DNA of 64,000 nt from Triangularia verruculosa (Eukaryota > Ascomycota > Sordariomycetes > Sordariales > Podosporaceae). The stretch covers positions 1 through 64,000 of the forward strand of contig MU864014.1 in the NCBI GenBank assembly GCA_033296885.1, read 5' to 3'. Both the position numbers and the translations under genes were made by a program. Shown one piece after another: positions 12,644-24,511 of this stretch. The notes below the pieces were generated by a model. It ran no database searches, had not been told where the DNA came from, and worked only from the letters and a program-made list of their open reading frames with translations. Every line of letters starts with the position of its first letter. The stretch's first letter is position 1.

Positions 12644-15600
12644 ATGGCCGACTACCAACCGGATCGAGTGCCCCAGTCGAGGCAGCACCAGCAGGGACAT
12701 GCCGAAAACTACCAGCGAGATGCCGCCTTTTCCAACATCTTTGGCGCCGCGCCGCCCCCGGGCCGTTCGCAGACCATGACCTCGTCCGTCCACCCGCCCG
12801 AATTCATGCAACCGGGACGTACACAAACTATGACGTCCACATCGGGCCTGTCGGATATGCATCGACCTCCGCCTCAACGGCCACCACCCCAAGGCGCCGG
12901 CGGAGGAGGCTACGGCGGCACAATGCCCCGACAACGGCCGAACGACCGAGGAGGGTACGATTATTACCAGTCGCAAGGACAGCCGCGCTCAGCTTCGGGT
13001 CCCAACCAGGTTCCTTCGCCCCAGTATCTACAGCAGCAACAGCAGCGGCGTCCGTTCCCCGGAAGCCCGCCGCAGGGACAGCAGCAATATCCACCTCAGC
13101 AATATAATCAGCAATATCAGCAGCGGCAAGGGCTGCCACAGAGGCCGAACCAGGGAACTCCACCCCAGGACTATCATAACTCTCAACAAACGCCAACCCA
13201 ACGATTCTACCAAGGCGGCAGACCCGCGCCGGCGATGAATGCCGACCCCTACCGATCCCAGTCTCTAGCGAGCTATCCGAGGGCAACCCCGATGTATCAA
13301 CCTCCCCAGCAACAATACCAGCAACAAGCCCCATCCGCCAACGCCCGTCATGCCCAATACAGCAACCAACACTCGGCGCGGACCACCGCACATGGCCGAG
13401 TTGTTCCCGAGAGACACTTTGAAGACCGTTCCAACACCATGACCGGCTATCCCTCTCACGATCGAGACTCGCATCAGACAATGAGCGGCCGCGTAATTCC
13501 AAACAGAAGGCCAGCGGGGCGTGACAGTGGCAGTGGTTCAGTCACGGCAGACTATTTGGCCAACACGTCGCCAAATCCTGGCCCTGCTATGGGATACGGA
13601 CCTCCTGGATCTCAAACCAGGACGGTTAGTATGGCCTCTTCGATCGGAAATGACAGTCAAAGGACCATGTCGATGGCGAGCACTATCACGCCCTCGATAG
13701 CCCCAACGGACAGGAGCGACACCACGGTTGTCCAAAGATCGTCTGTGGGCAGTGAAAGGCCACCGACAGCTAGGATCAGGCCGCCGATCGTGTACCCAGC
13801 TCTTTTGTCCCGTGTTGCCGAGTGCTTCCGCCGGAAGATTGTGGTTGGAGACCGAACCAAGAACGAACTGACATACACCAACGCCTTCAGTGGTGCCGAA
13901 GCGGTTGATGTTTTGTCATACATTATTAGAACGACAGATCGAAATTTGGCACTGCTCTTGGGACGAGCACTCGATGCGCAAAAGTTCTTCCACGACGTCC
14001 AGTACGAACACAGGTTGCGCGACTCGACCTATGAAATGTATCAGTTCCGCGAGACCATGTCGGACGAGGCGAACGAAGAGCCAGGGGTGAACGGTGTCTT
14101 TGTGCTACTGTCCGAGTGTTACTCTCCCACCTGCACGAGGGACCAGCTATGCTATTCCATCGCATGCCCACGACGACTGGAGCAGGTTTCCAGACTTAAC
14201 CTGAAGATGGGCCCTGGCCTCAAGAGGGAAGGCGAGGCCAGTGTTGGTGACGACGATGTTGATCAAACCGATGAACAGAGACTCTGGATCAACAGCGTTC
14301 CCAAGGAGATTGCCGACAGTATCGGAGATCGCGAAAAGAAGAGACAAGAGGTCATTGCCGAAGTCTGCTACACAGAAAGAGACTTCGTCAAGGACTTGGA
14401 ATATCTGCGGGACTTTTGGATCTATCCTCTCCGTGGAAAGATCAATGGACTGTCGCCCATCCCACCGCAAAGACGAGAAAAGGTGGTCAAAACGATTTTT
14501 AGCAACATTATCGATCCACCGAGCATCCATGCTGTCAGCTCCAAGTTTGCTAGGTCACTGACCGAACGCCAACAAAAGGCGCCGGTTGTCAAAAATATCG
14601 GTGATGTGTTTTTGGAATACGTGCCGCACTTTGAGCCTTTCATTCACTACGGTTCCAAGCAGCTGGAGGGTAAGCATGAGTTTGAAAACGAACGATCGAT
14701 CAACAAGGACTTTGCGAGCTTTGTGGACGAAATTGAACGGCGGAGAGAGTCGAGGAAACTAGAACTCAACGGTTACCTCACCAAACCGACGACGAGATTG
14801 GCCAGATATCCACTGCTGTTGGAGAACGTTTTGAAGTATACTGAGGATGGTAACCCTGACAAGGAGGACCTTCCCAAGGTTCTGACTTTGATCCGTGACT
14901 TCCTCAGCAAGGTTAATGCCGAGTCCGGCAAGGCCGAGAATCGCTTCAACCTGCGCAGGCTCCATGAGAACCTCAAGTTCCGTCCTAACGAAAAGGTCGA
15001 CCTGAAGCTCACACATGAGGGCCGTGAAATGGTGTATAAGACCCAGTTCAAAAAGTCACCAGCGGAAACAACAGCGGATATTACTGCTTTCCTGTTTGAT
15101 CATGCTATTCTATTGGTCAGAATCAAGCAAGTGGGCAAGACTGAGGATATCAAGGCGTATAGGAGGGTAAGTTATCGGAAGTAAACATGCCAAAGTAGGA
15201 TGCTAACATGGCTCTAGCCGATTCCGCTGGAACTCCTTTCTATCAAGGAGATGGACGAGGTTATCCCGCAGTCTGCCGTCAAGAGGACATCGTCTAGTTT
15301 ACTGCCTCTACGTGCAGCCACCGATACCAAAAAGGGCGAATGGCCCGTCACTTTCAGGCATCTTGGTAAGAACGGCTATGAGCTGACACTATATGCCACG
15401 AACCAGTCTGGGCGGCAAAAGTGGCTCGAGTTTATCGATGCTGCGCAGTCCAAGCTGAGGGCACGGGCTGATTTCTTCAACACGACCGTGATCTCGTCTG
15501 GCTTCTTCTCGAGCCAGAACAAGATCAACTGCATCACACCTTTTGACGGCGGTCGCAAGCTTATCTACGGCACTGACAGCGGTATCTACATGTCGGATCG

Positions 15601-16647
15601 TCGCTCCAAGGACGGAAACGCTGCACCTCGCCGCGTTATTGACGTGACGGGTGTAACGCAGGTCGATGTCCTGGAGGAATACCAGCTTCTGCTGGTGCTT
15701 TCCAACAAGTCGCTTTTGTCATACCAGCTCGGCGCACTGGATCCAAACGAGCCGATCTCGTCCAAGAGGGCAAAGAAGATTCAGAACCACTGCAACTTTT
15801 TCAAGACGGGCATCTGCTTGGGAAGACATCTCGTCTGCTGCGTCCGAAGCAGTGCGCTGTCGACTACCATCAAGGTTTACGAGCCCAACGACGCCATGTC
15901 TCGCACCAAGAAGCAAAAGGGTCTCTCGAAGATGTTCAACGCCGGCCAGGACGAGCTCAAGCCGTTTAAGGAATTCTACATCCCCACCGAATCCACGTCG
16001 GTGCACTTCCTCAAGTCCAAGCTTTGCGTCGCCTGCGCCAGAGGATTCGAGGTTGTTTCCCTCGAGACGCTCGAGACGCAGTCCTTGCTGGATCAAGCCG
16101 ACACGTCGCTCGACTTTGTGTCGAGAAAGGAAGGGGTCAAGCCGATTCACATTGAGCGCCTTAACGGGGAGTTCTTGCTGAATTACAGCGAATTCTCGTT
16201 TTATGTCAACCGGAACGGGTGGAGGGCGAAGCCCGAGTGGAGGCTGGACTGGGAGGGTTCGCCGCAGGCGTTTGCGCTGAGCTACCCGTGGATTCTGGCG
16301 TTTGAGCCGAATTTCATTGAGCTGAGGCATTTGGAGAACTTGTCGGTGCATATCGTGCCGCATAGGAATTTGAGGATGCTGCATTGCAGTACGCATGAGG
16401 TGAGTACCCCGAGAGGACGAGAGGGAGATAGTGGCGGGCAAAAGGCTAACATTTTTTGCGATAGATCTTGTTTGCCTACGAGGATGAGACAGGCCAGGAT
16501 GTGATTGAAGCGATTGACTTTTGGAAGAGTCAGAGGGGAAGTATGTATCCGGTTGACGGGGCGCTGGCGGCGCTTCCATCGACGGAGGGTATGTCGTCGT
16601 CGTCGAATAGTTTGGCTGTGGCGCCTAGGTTGACGGTGAATATTTAA
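12644..16647 (+). CDS. Rho1 guanine nucleotide exchange factor (Rom2/Rgf1 type; DEP-DH-PH-CNH)
   Basis: Exons are 12644..15166, 15218..16399 and 16465..16647, giving 1295 residues. The first 375 residues are low-complexity, rich in Gln, Pro, Tyr and Ser. A DEP-like domain follows (about 380-470, YPALLSRVAECF... start). The Dbl-homology domain runs from about 565 to 760 (EVCYTERDFVKDLEYL, then LTKPTTRLARYPLLLENVLK). A PH domain spans about 790-930 and is interrupted by the first intron. A citron/NIK homology domain fills about 945-1260 (INCITPFDGGRKLIYGTDSGIY). This order is that of Rom2/Rgf1 proteins, which load GTP onto Rho1 at the plasma membrane and drive beta-1,3-glucan synthesis and the cell-wall integrity pathway. 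Both introns fall between codons. A 5' UTR intron is likely. I have not assigned which fungal paralogue it is. Confidence 0.93.
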
Positions 16648-16750
16648 CTGCTGCCTGGGGGAGGGAAGAGGTAGACCATCTACAATTTGGAAGGGAGGGG
16701 GAAGTTTGTTGTATGAGGGGGGGTTTGGAATATTCGAAAGGAAGCGAAAG

Positions 16751-16768
16751 TTTTTTTTTTTTTTTTTT
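16751..16768 (+). repeat. T18 homopolymer
   Basis: Eighteen uninterrupted T lie about 100 nt after the RhoGEF stop codon, in the probable 3' UTR. Confidence 0.9.
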
Positions 16769-17041
16769 CTCAAAATCGGGATTCAAATTTACAGTTTGTT
16801 GTAGTGACGGGGCTGGTCCAAGGGGAGAGGGAGGGTGGGATGGGGGTGGGGGGGGAGGGATTTGTTTGTTCTTTTTTTTGTTTTTCTCTTTTTTTATTCG
16901 GTCTCGATTGTTGTTTTTTTCTACATAAAGAAACCTACCTTACCTACCTAACCTCATATTACCTTGCGTTGCAAGTCTATTTTGGAATGATTTATTTTGG
17001 GGGGGAATAGTAATAAGGTAGCGAGGTTTTTTTCTTTTGGA

Positions 17042-17055
17042 GGGGGGGGGGGGGG
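17042..17055 (+). repeat. G14 homopolymer
   Basis: Fourteen uninterrupted G lie within a G/T-rich low-complexity stretch of intergenic DNA. Confidence 0.88.
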
Positions 17056-20000
17056 AGGGATGGCAGTGAGTGGTTGGTGGTTTGGTGGTAGGGTGGTAGG
17101 GTGTAATGTTAGACAAAGTTTGAAACTGTTTTTGAGGAATTCTTGTTGCTTTTTGTGGTGTTTTGAAGCTGATCTTGTGACGGGGAAAGAGGAGGGTGGG
17201 GGGGAAGCCTGGTGTTGTTGTGATTCAATGGTTTTGTGGTTGATAGGTATGTGTGTGTGAAGGGTTGTGGGACGAGAAGGGTACAAATACATTTTTACAC
17301 TTGATGATGTGGCGATTATGAGATTGAGAATGTTGATGTATGGCAGAGGGGGGTGATTTTGATGTCATTGTCAGGAGGAGGCTTGTGATGGTTTGTGGTG
17401 GGTGGTGTGGGTGTAGGGAGGAATTGGGAGAATTGGTTACGGGCCAAACCATTACACACAGACAGGGAACAGTTGAACAACACCGGCGGGTCACGAGGTC
17501 ACGCGATGATGAGCAGCTGGGGGTTTGTGGGGAAGAAGAAAAGGGAACGCAAAAAAGCCGAAAAGAGAATATTAAGGGTTTCCTAATCGAGCTGGGTACA
17601 TTACATTATATTACCAAGCAGAAGCAAATGTGAGAGTTTTGGCTCCTTTTTGATCGGCAAAGCAAAGCGCCACCATGGCTCGTGCGGATTTGGATTGATC
17701 ATCTGTGCGGTTGTGGCAGAGTTGATCTTTGGTTAACACCGGATCGACCGATTGATCGACTGCCTCTTTTCTGTTTTCCTGGGGAGTTGGGGTGATTGGG
17801 CAGGCAGGAGTGGCAGGTTTGAGAGGGCAGTGGGGAAGAAGGGCAGGGGGGGACTGTTTTGCTGTGTGGGTTGCAGCATTTGAGGGTGTAAGGTAAGGCA
17901 AGGGGAGAGATGCCGGTATCGCTAGGTGTGCAGCCGGGTCTCTGATGTGCCGTGAGACAAGGTGGGCTTTTTTGCTCATCATCACAAGTTGAGCGTCGAG
18001 TTTCGGATTTCGTTTTTTTTTGCCCGCTTGTCTCAGTCGCGAGTAGGTGGACAAGAAGTGGAAAGAATGTCTGGGCTATCTATTTGATATATCATATTCT
18101 AGAGGTTTGTTTCTTTTTTCCAGCTGTGAACTAGCCTGGTCGTACTGATGTTTTCTACTGCGTACAGAAGCAACAACAAGAACGGGGAGTGCCGAAGAGC
18201 CGAGAGCCGTCAGACACAACCTTTCCAGCTTGATCAGTTTTGTAATAGACGAATGCCAACGTAGCTCTCGCTTGCCTTAAACTTAAAACCTTCACGAACG
18301 GACTGATCTTGGGCGGCGGTCCGCATTCTACAGTGCATCACTGCAGCTCTGGCCTGTTGTTGTAAGTAAATAAGAAAGCCTTGCCCAATTCCCAAAGAGG
18401 AAGAGGAAGGGTGGTTTAAAAGGAGGTATGTATTCCCAATCTAGAGAGGTTCTGCCCGGTTAGCCTAGCGAGTGGACGTGCATTTGCGCAATGTGTAAAT
18501 TGTCTGGTATCTCCATGGTTTAGGCGAAGTTTGTAAGAGGTTCTGTCACTCCCTAACGCGCGTCATCCAATCCACCAACCGGCAAAGTGATAGACATGGG
18601 GATCAATGGAGGAAGAGCGAGAAGCTACCCCGCTATGAACTCACTATGGAGACAGTTTAGTGTCTCTCACTATGACTTGCAGTAGTAGCTTCAGGTGTGT
18701 GATTGTGATGTGTGCCGAGTTGATCCGTCTGTCTTGGAAGAGGCTAAACTTTCACTCCTACCCGTCATACCTACACTGTGCAAAAGCAGCAGGACATCGA
18801 GGGAAAGAGAACTAAATGATGACAGCTGTCAGAAGGCTCAAGCAGCCAAATGCCGTTACGGTGCACTTGTAACTGTTACCGAATGTTACGGTAACCAAAC
18901 CCAACCGTTGCCACTCCCCCAGACTGGAGATTTTGTGGGGTATCGGTAGAGGAATGCTTTGGGGGTGGAAGAGCGGGAAAGGGGGTCTCGCGGACAGGGG
19001 CATGTGACGAATGACCTGCGAAATTGACATGTGTTCGGGTACGGGAACAACGGGATCTTTTTTACTATGTATCTCTCACTGTAGTAAATTCTCCTAGCTC
19101 TTCCACCTACGATATTTTCGGATCGAAGGGAGATCAGAACCGAGACCTCTGAGTGGAAAGAGATGGGACGGCAAAAAAAGACTAATAAGATCTACGCTCC
19201 AGACAGGAACGGGTGGAGGGGACGGGACTGGGGGCAGGGTCGGCTGTCTCCGGTGACATGACCTCCTTCGGAGCTACTGTGCGAGACATTCACAGTCCTG
19301 TCCGGGCGATGCCTCGATCCGAGGGATAGAGGGGTTGAGAAGAATTGATGATGATGATGTGGCCATGGAAGAAAATCCCGACAGCTTGGTTTTGGTTGGA
19401 TTTGGATGGTGGAGAGCCACTGCTGTGCGACTCGAGCAATGCAAGGTTATTATGAGAATCCTGGCAGCTGGACCCCGAGATAAACAGTTTCGAGGTCATT
19501 CTCTCCATCTTTTGTGGGGGAGCGCGAGAGAAAACAGAAGTTTTCTGTGCTCATCATGTATCATGTAAAATGCAGGAACAGGGGGGGTGTGTGGCTAGAA
19601 GGAGGGTGGCATTCGGACCCGCGTACTGCGTCCAAGTTATACTCGAGGTGCGAGTGTGTGGTTGTCGAATCAGATAGGCAGGAATGGTTGTTCAAGACAG
19701 ATTTCTCATATGACCTTTTTCGCTGCTTCTCATCTTTTTCTTTTCCGTCTGATCTAGGGTGGTGGTGGTAGATCTCGGCAAGACAAGCAGCCTGGCGGAT
19801 CTGACGGTTGGACGGATGAAGCTTATCTCAACTTGGAAAGGAATGAAAAAACGGCCCGGCGCTTGGACGTGCGCCGAGTCTAGCCCTGAACTGGGGGACG
19901 AGGCGTCAGTGTTTGTCTTCTTTCTTCTTCCGTCGTCCGAGATGGTTGATAGGTACCCGGATCTATGTACAGAGATACAACATGATCGGGGGAGGCCAAG

Positions 20001-20305
20001 GCAAGGCATGGGCTTCTTAGTCTAGGTGACTGGCGGTGATGCATATTAATATCCCTCTGACGTCTCCCTCACATCCCTACCTACTTGCTCTCTTCTCACT
20101 AATAACTATCTGTGTGCTGTCACTTTCCGTGCTTCTGCAAGCTGCACATCGGCGTCATTCGTTGTCATTATCAAGTGGATCTTATACGACTATCATCATC
20201 ATTGCTCCCCAATCTCTCCGTAACTACAGCTACCTAACTAGGTACTCGATATCCACACCTTGTCCTGTCTTCTCCCCTCGTAGATGTGGTGTTCATCGTG
20301 TTCGT

Positions 20306-21813
20306 TTACGGACTCGCCCAAAATGCAAGGGCAATAATCCCATAAAGCCCCAGCAACATGGCACCCTCCAGATAATTCGACTTGCCGTCCTGCACCGTAT
20401 ACGTAACCACCAGCACCGAAACCGCAAAAGCCACCGTCTGAAAGGTCTCGAATCTCAACGTCATCGGGACACCAATCGCCCAGCCAAGCAGAACCAACGA
20501 GGGGGTAACCAGCAGTGAGATTTGAATGCTGGAGCCAATCGCGACGCCCATGGCCAGATCCATCTTGTTCTTCACAGCCACAACACAAGCCGTGACGTGT
20601 TCCGCCGCGTTGCCGACAATCGGGATCAGGATCAGACCGATAAAAGTCTTGTTCATGGCACCACTCTCGGCCACCGAATCGATGCTGCCAACCATGTGGT
20701 CGGCGCAAAAGCTGATGACCAGGGTGGTGAGCAGCAGCACAACGGCGGCAGACCAGGGGCCAAGAAGGGTGTCGTGCTCCTCTTCCTCGGCGTTGGGTCC
20801 GGCCTCGGACTCAAACAGTCGCTTGTGTGAGCGGAGCGAGAAGATCAAATACATGACATAGAGGGTGAGCAACACAACCGATGAACAGCGCGAAAGAAGC
20901 AAAGCAACCTCCTCCTTATCGCCATCTGAAGACTTGTTATCCAGGACACCGTACAAGGCGGCCGGCAAGATCATGGTTGCCGATGCAAGCGTCATGAGAG
21001 AGCATGCCGTCTGGGCCGTGCCCGCCGAGAAGCTTTGCTCAATGGCGTTTCCATCAGCGTCGCGCATGTTGGCGAGGCCACCGAGGAAGAAGCAAAAGCC
21101 CAAGACGAGGAGGAGGTTGGAGAGGATCGAACCAAGCATGGAGGCCTGGACGATTCCCACCTCGCCCGCCCTCAAGGCGACAATGCTGACCTATTCAGGA
21201 GTCAGTACAAGAACATCAGACAGATACATGATGGAACCTACAATTAGTTCTACGGCATTGCCCAGTGTAGCGTTGACCAAGCCACCAAGAGTCTCGCCAA
21301 GCTTGGCAGCGATCTCCTCTGTCGCGAAGGACAGAACGGCGGCTAGGGGGATGATGGCGAAGAAGTTGAGGGCGAATACCAAGGTTGCGTCCCATTCACA
21401 TGTACCGGCAATCAGTCCAAAGGGAACGAAGACTAGCAGGATGTTGATCCAAGCTGTCGAGTCATGTTAGACATCTTTGTATCGAATACCTTGTAGGTCA
21501 ATAACTTACAGCTGAGCAAAGTGATCTTGGTCACATTGAATATATGCGCGGGCAACCGGACTAGAGGATTCGCGCTCTTAGTGCCGGGGCTGCTGGTGCG
21601 GTCGAGAAGAAGGTGCTTCCAAAAGTTGGGTTCAGAGCTGCCATTAGCAGTTCTATGGCCGCGCCCCAAGAGAGGGCTCTCCTCGTCATCCATAGTGGGC
21701 GAGGCTGTTCCGTCTTCGTGCGGAAACTTGCCGGTGGTAAATCGGCGCAAAATCTGACGGGTCTGAACGTGAACTGCAGAGTTTGATAAGTAATTGATCA
21801 AGCCTTTGCCCAT
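20306..21813 (-). CDS. Vacuolar Ca2+/H+ antiporter (CAX/Vcx1 family)
   Basis: Exons are complement(20306..21190, 21242..21453, 21510..21813), giving 466 residues. The protein exchanges cytosolic Ca2+ for vacuolar protons and helps end Ca2+ signals. After a hydrophilic, cytosolic N-terminus of about 100 residues there are around eleven hydrophobic segments. The first alpha repeat contains the GNAVELI motif, split by the second intron just before the V-S-I that follows it. The second alpha repeat contains GNAAEHV; the Glu residues of these repeats are the Ca2+-binding residues in the family. Between the two halves lies an acidic loop (NAEEEEHD) typical of CAX proteins. Frame is kept across both introns (56 and 51 nt). 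The V-ATPase gene in the window makes the proton gradient this transporter uses, although the two genes are 9 kb apart. Confidence 0.93.
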
Positions 21814-24511
21814 GATGGAGGGGGGGCGAGTGAGAGGTGCTGCTGTCTGGTATCGCCACAGTCACTGACTCTCATGGCGATGCGCTGACAGAAGTAGGGA
21901 AAGACAAATTACCTCTCCAGGAGGGATGGTGGGGTCAAGATGGGGGAAGGGAGCGGTTCATAGCTGCCCAAAACGCGCAGTAGACGTGTGCCGTGTGAAG
22001 GTGGAAGTGGAAAAGAACATGTAGGGGCGACTTGGCAAAGATGTACCTACAAGACATGGTCGTGGTCGAGCGTTTTCAAGGTTGCAATACCAGGGGAAGC
22101 AATGGGGCGAACGGCAGGCTGGGACTGGCTGGCACTGCTGGAACAAAGGTGGGGTATCCCCAAGCCGGTCCGGGATACAAAGACAAGTCTCCGCCGGGGC
22201 CAGACGCTACGTGCTGGGGCCGTCGACACACCAAGAACAGCGATCTCAAGTTGGGTCGCCGTTGGTGTGTTTGTTGTCTGCAAGTCAACTGACTGTCAGT
22301 CCAATTGTCATCCCAACTTTGCCAAACACGCTTCGTTTGCCCTGCGTTATTAGTTTGCGACCCTGCACCTCCTTTGTTCAACCGACATCTCAAGTCTCTT
22401 CAACGTTACGAATATCCCCTCTAGGGAGAGTCAGTTCCTCCGCAATGGTCGTCACGGAAACGTACCACGTCACACGTCTCTCTCCCACACTGTCTCTGGT
22501 ATCTGGTTCCCGCAGGTGCCGGGACTGTCCTAGACTCGGATGGCAACGTCTTTTCGGAATCGGAGCGGTCTGCGAACCTTTTGGACGAACGAATCGAGTC
22601 TGCTGCCAAGCGTGGCTGTGAAGAAGTTTATTGCGTAGTGGGAAAACGGCGTGGTGGATTTTGTTGATGTACCTCGGGGGTGGGAGTTGATGTTTTTCTC
22701 CGGAATCTCTGATGAATTTCCACCCGAGCTTTGTTGACGTCGACAGGTTATGTCGTGCCCCTGAGTTTCTGGTACCAACTTCTTGATCTGGTCCGTGCCG
22801 TGCAACGCCTGCCGAGCGGGCCTTCACGGTAGCCGCCCAATTTGAAACTTGTTGCCGAGAATAGCTGAGGTGCTGTTTCTCCTACCTTTCTTTGCTGAGG
22901 TGGATTCATCAGATTCACCGCCGGGAAGTTATACCCAAAACCTTCTAGATTGGCAACCTCAGCGGCCTCCTCCAAGGAAAGCGCAGGACTGGGCACAGCA
23001 TCCACGACGTAACCAGCTGAGATCAAGCTCCCTAGGCCCAAAAAGCTTGAGCTGTCCCTCTTGGTCTGTGGAGAAGGTGGAGAAGCGCTATCAGGGGTAT
23101 GCCTTGCCCGAGCTATCGATAAGCGAAAATACCCAGGTTTGAATGTTTCTGGTTGCGTCATGATCCTGGCTCGAACGATTCGCCTCAATGAATTGGCATC
23201 CATTTTGAAGATCGCCAAATCTCCAAGCTTGACATCAAGAAACGCTCTACGCAGTTGGAAATGTTCCCAGAACCCCAATTCCAAACTCGAACTTCTCCAT
23301 AAAGCAGGTATCATCCAACGTCACCCCAGAATCCCTTTAAATAAAGTCCAATCTCACAGCAGGATCCCGCCCCCTATCCGTATCGCTTTTTCCTTCGCGC
23401 CTCGCTCCCTCTCGCTTTTCCATTTTCCGAGCAGCCAAAGCGTGCGAATCACTTGCAGCAGGCACCTCCTCTCCATTCCTCAAACGCTCACCATTCCAAA
23501 CGCACCTCCAAACGGACATTCTCATCCCCAAATTCCATTTTCCCATCCTATCATGAAGATGCTCTTGTGTCACGGTCACACAAGGGCGAAAACGCACATG
23601 GCCTGTTGCATGAGGGGAGGCCTCCCGAGTTGCCAAGACTATCGATGTGACGTGAGCACATGAGGGAAAGCAGGGGTGTCACAATGTCTCACTCGCTGAT
23701 AAAACTGACCCCCACGTAAAACTCATGGCCAAAGTTGGTTGGTCAGTGCTTGATATCAGAGTTCAACACTCGAGGTTTTTAGAGATCGAGAACAAACCTC
23801 ACAATGGAAGTGAGACTGACACGGCATCGAGGCGCAGTTATGTGTCTTGTGAGATGAACTTGAGTTTCTCCGTGTCGGCGGGTTGGTTTCTCGGGTCCGG
23901 ACGACCGGATACTAGGTTGGGAGGGAGCCCATTGCTGCCGGGGAACTCGGTGGTTTTGTACTTCGTAGAACGTTCGGGGTCTGGACTTGCCCCTGACTTT
24001 GTAGTAGTGATCGGTGACAGCTGTGTTTCTCGAGTCTGGCTGAGCTTTCGTGGTTATACAACATCGAGGTCTCGACATGAAGACTATGCTGCTGTGAGAA
24101 GAGATACCCTCGAGTTGAATGGCATGTCTTTTAAAGGCCCCGCGCGGCCTTCATGCAGTAAGTTGTATACACGAAACGAGCTTTATTCACAAAGCACGCA
24201 TATGAATGGGTGTACTATCATACAATAGAATTCTTGATCATTGAAGAAAGATCTTTTTTGAAGCTACCTCTACTAAAGATAGGCTTTCCCACTGTCTTTG
24301 GAAGCCGCTGTACCGTTCCTAAATAGCCTTTGCTATTTGCTAAAGCCATCCAGATCACTTGTACCAAAAACAATTTGACACTACCCATCTTTGAGGATCT
24401 TCTACGATATTCAGACTGGGTTTGTCTGCCATTGATTGCCTGCTAACTATCATTTGAGCGCTTCAAGAAATACAATACACCGTCCCCCAACCTACTCATA
24501 GAAACATAACC
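21814..24511. other. Intergenic region
   Basis: This is the promoter side of the antiporter gene, then 2.7 kb without a recognisable gene. Open frames of up to about 200 codons overlap on opposite strands and have no domain. From about 24.12 kb the sequence becomes clearly more A/T-rich up to the 3' end of the HeLo gene; this could be a decayed repeat or a long 3' UTR. Confidence 0.55.

Larger units (their letters stand above)
16648..20305. other. Gene-poor convergent intergenic region
   Basis: These 3.66 kb lie between the 3' ends of the RhoGEF (+) and the Ca2+/H+ antiporter (-). They contain homopolymers (T18 at 16751-16768, G14 at 17042-17055), G/T-rich low-complexity sequence to about 17.5 kb, then mixed sequence without conserved open frames. 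No tRNA or transposon is recognisable. An unannotated non-coding transcript cannot be excluded. Confidence 0.55.

Noticed and set aside
15719..16579. 286-codon open frame on the minus strand
   Set aside because: It is antisense to the CNH domain of the RhoGEF and has no family similarity.
21988..23663. Several overlapping open frames of 90-200 codons on both strands
   Set aside because: They overlap each other in opposite orientations, have no domain and no consistent splice signals; treated as chance frames.
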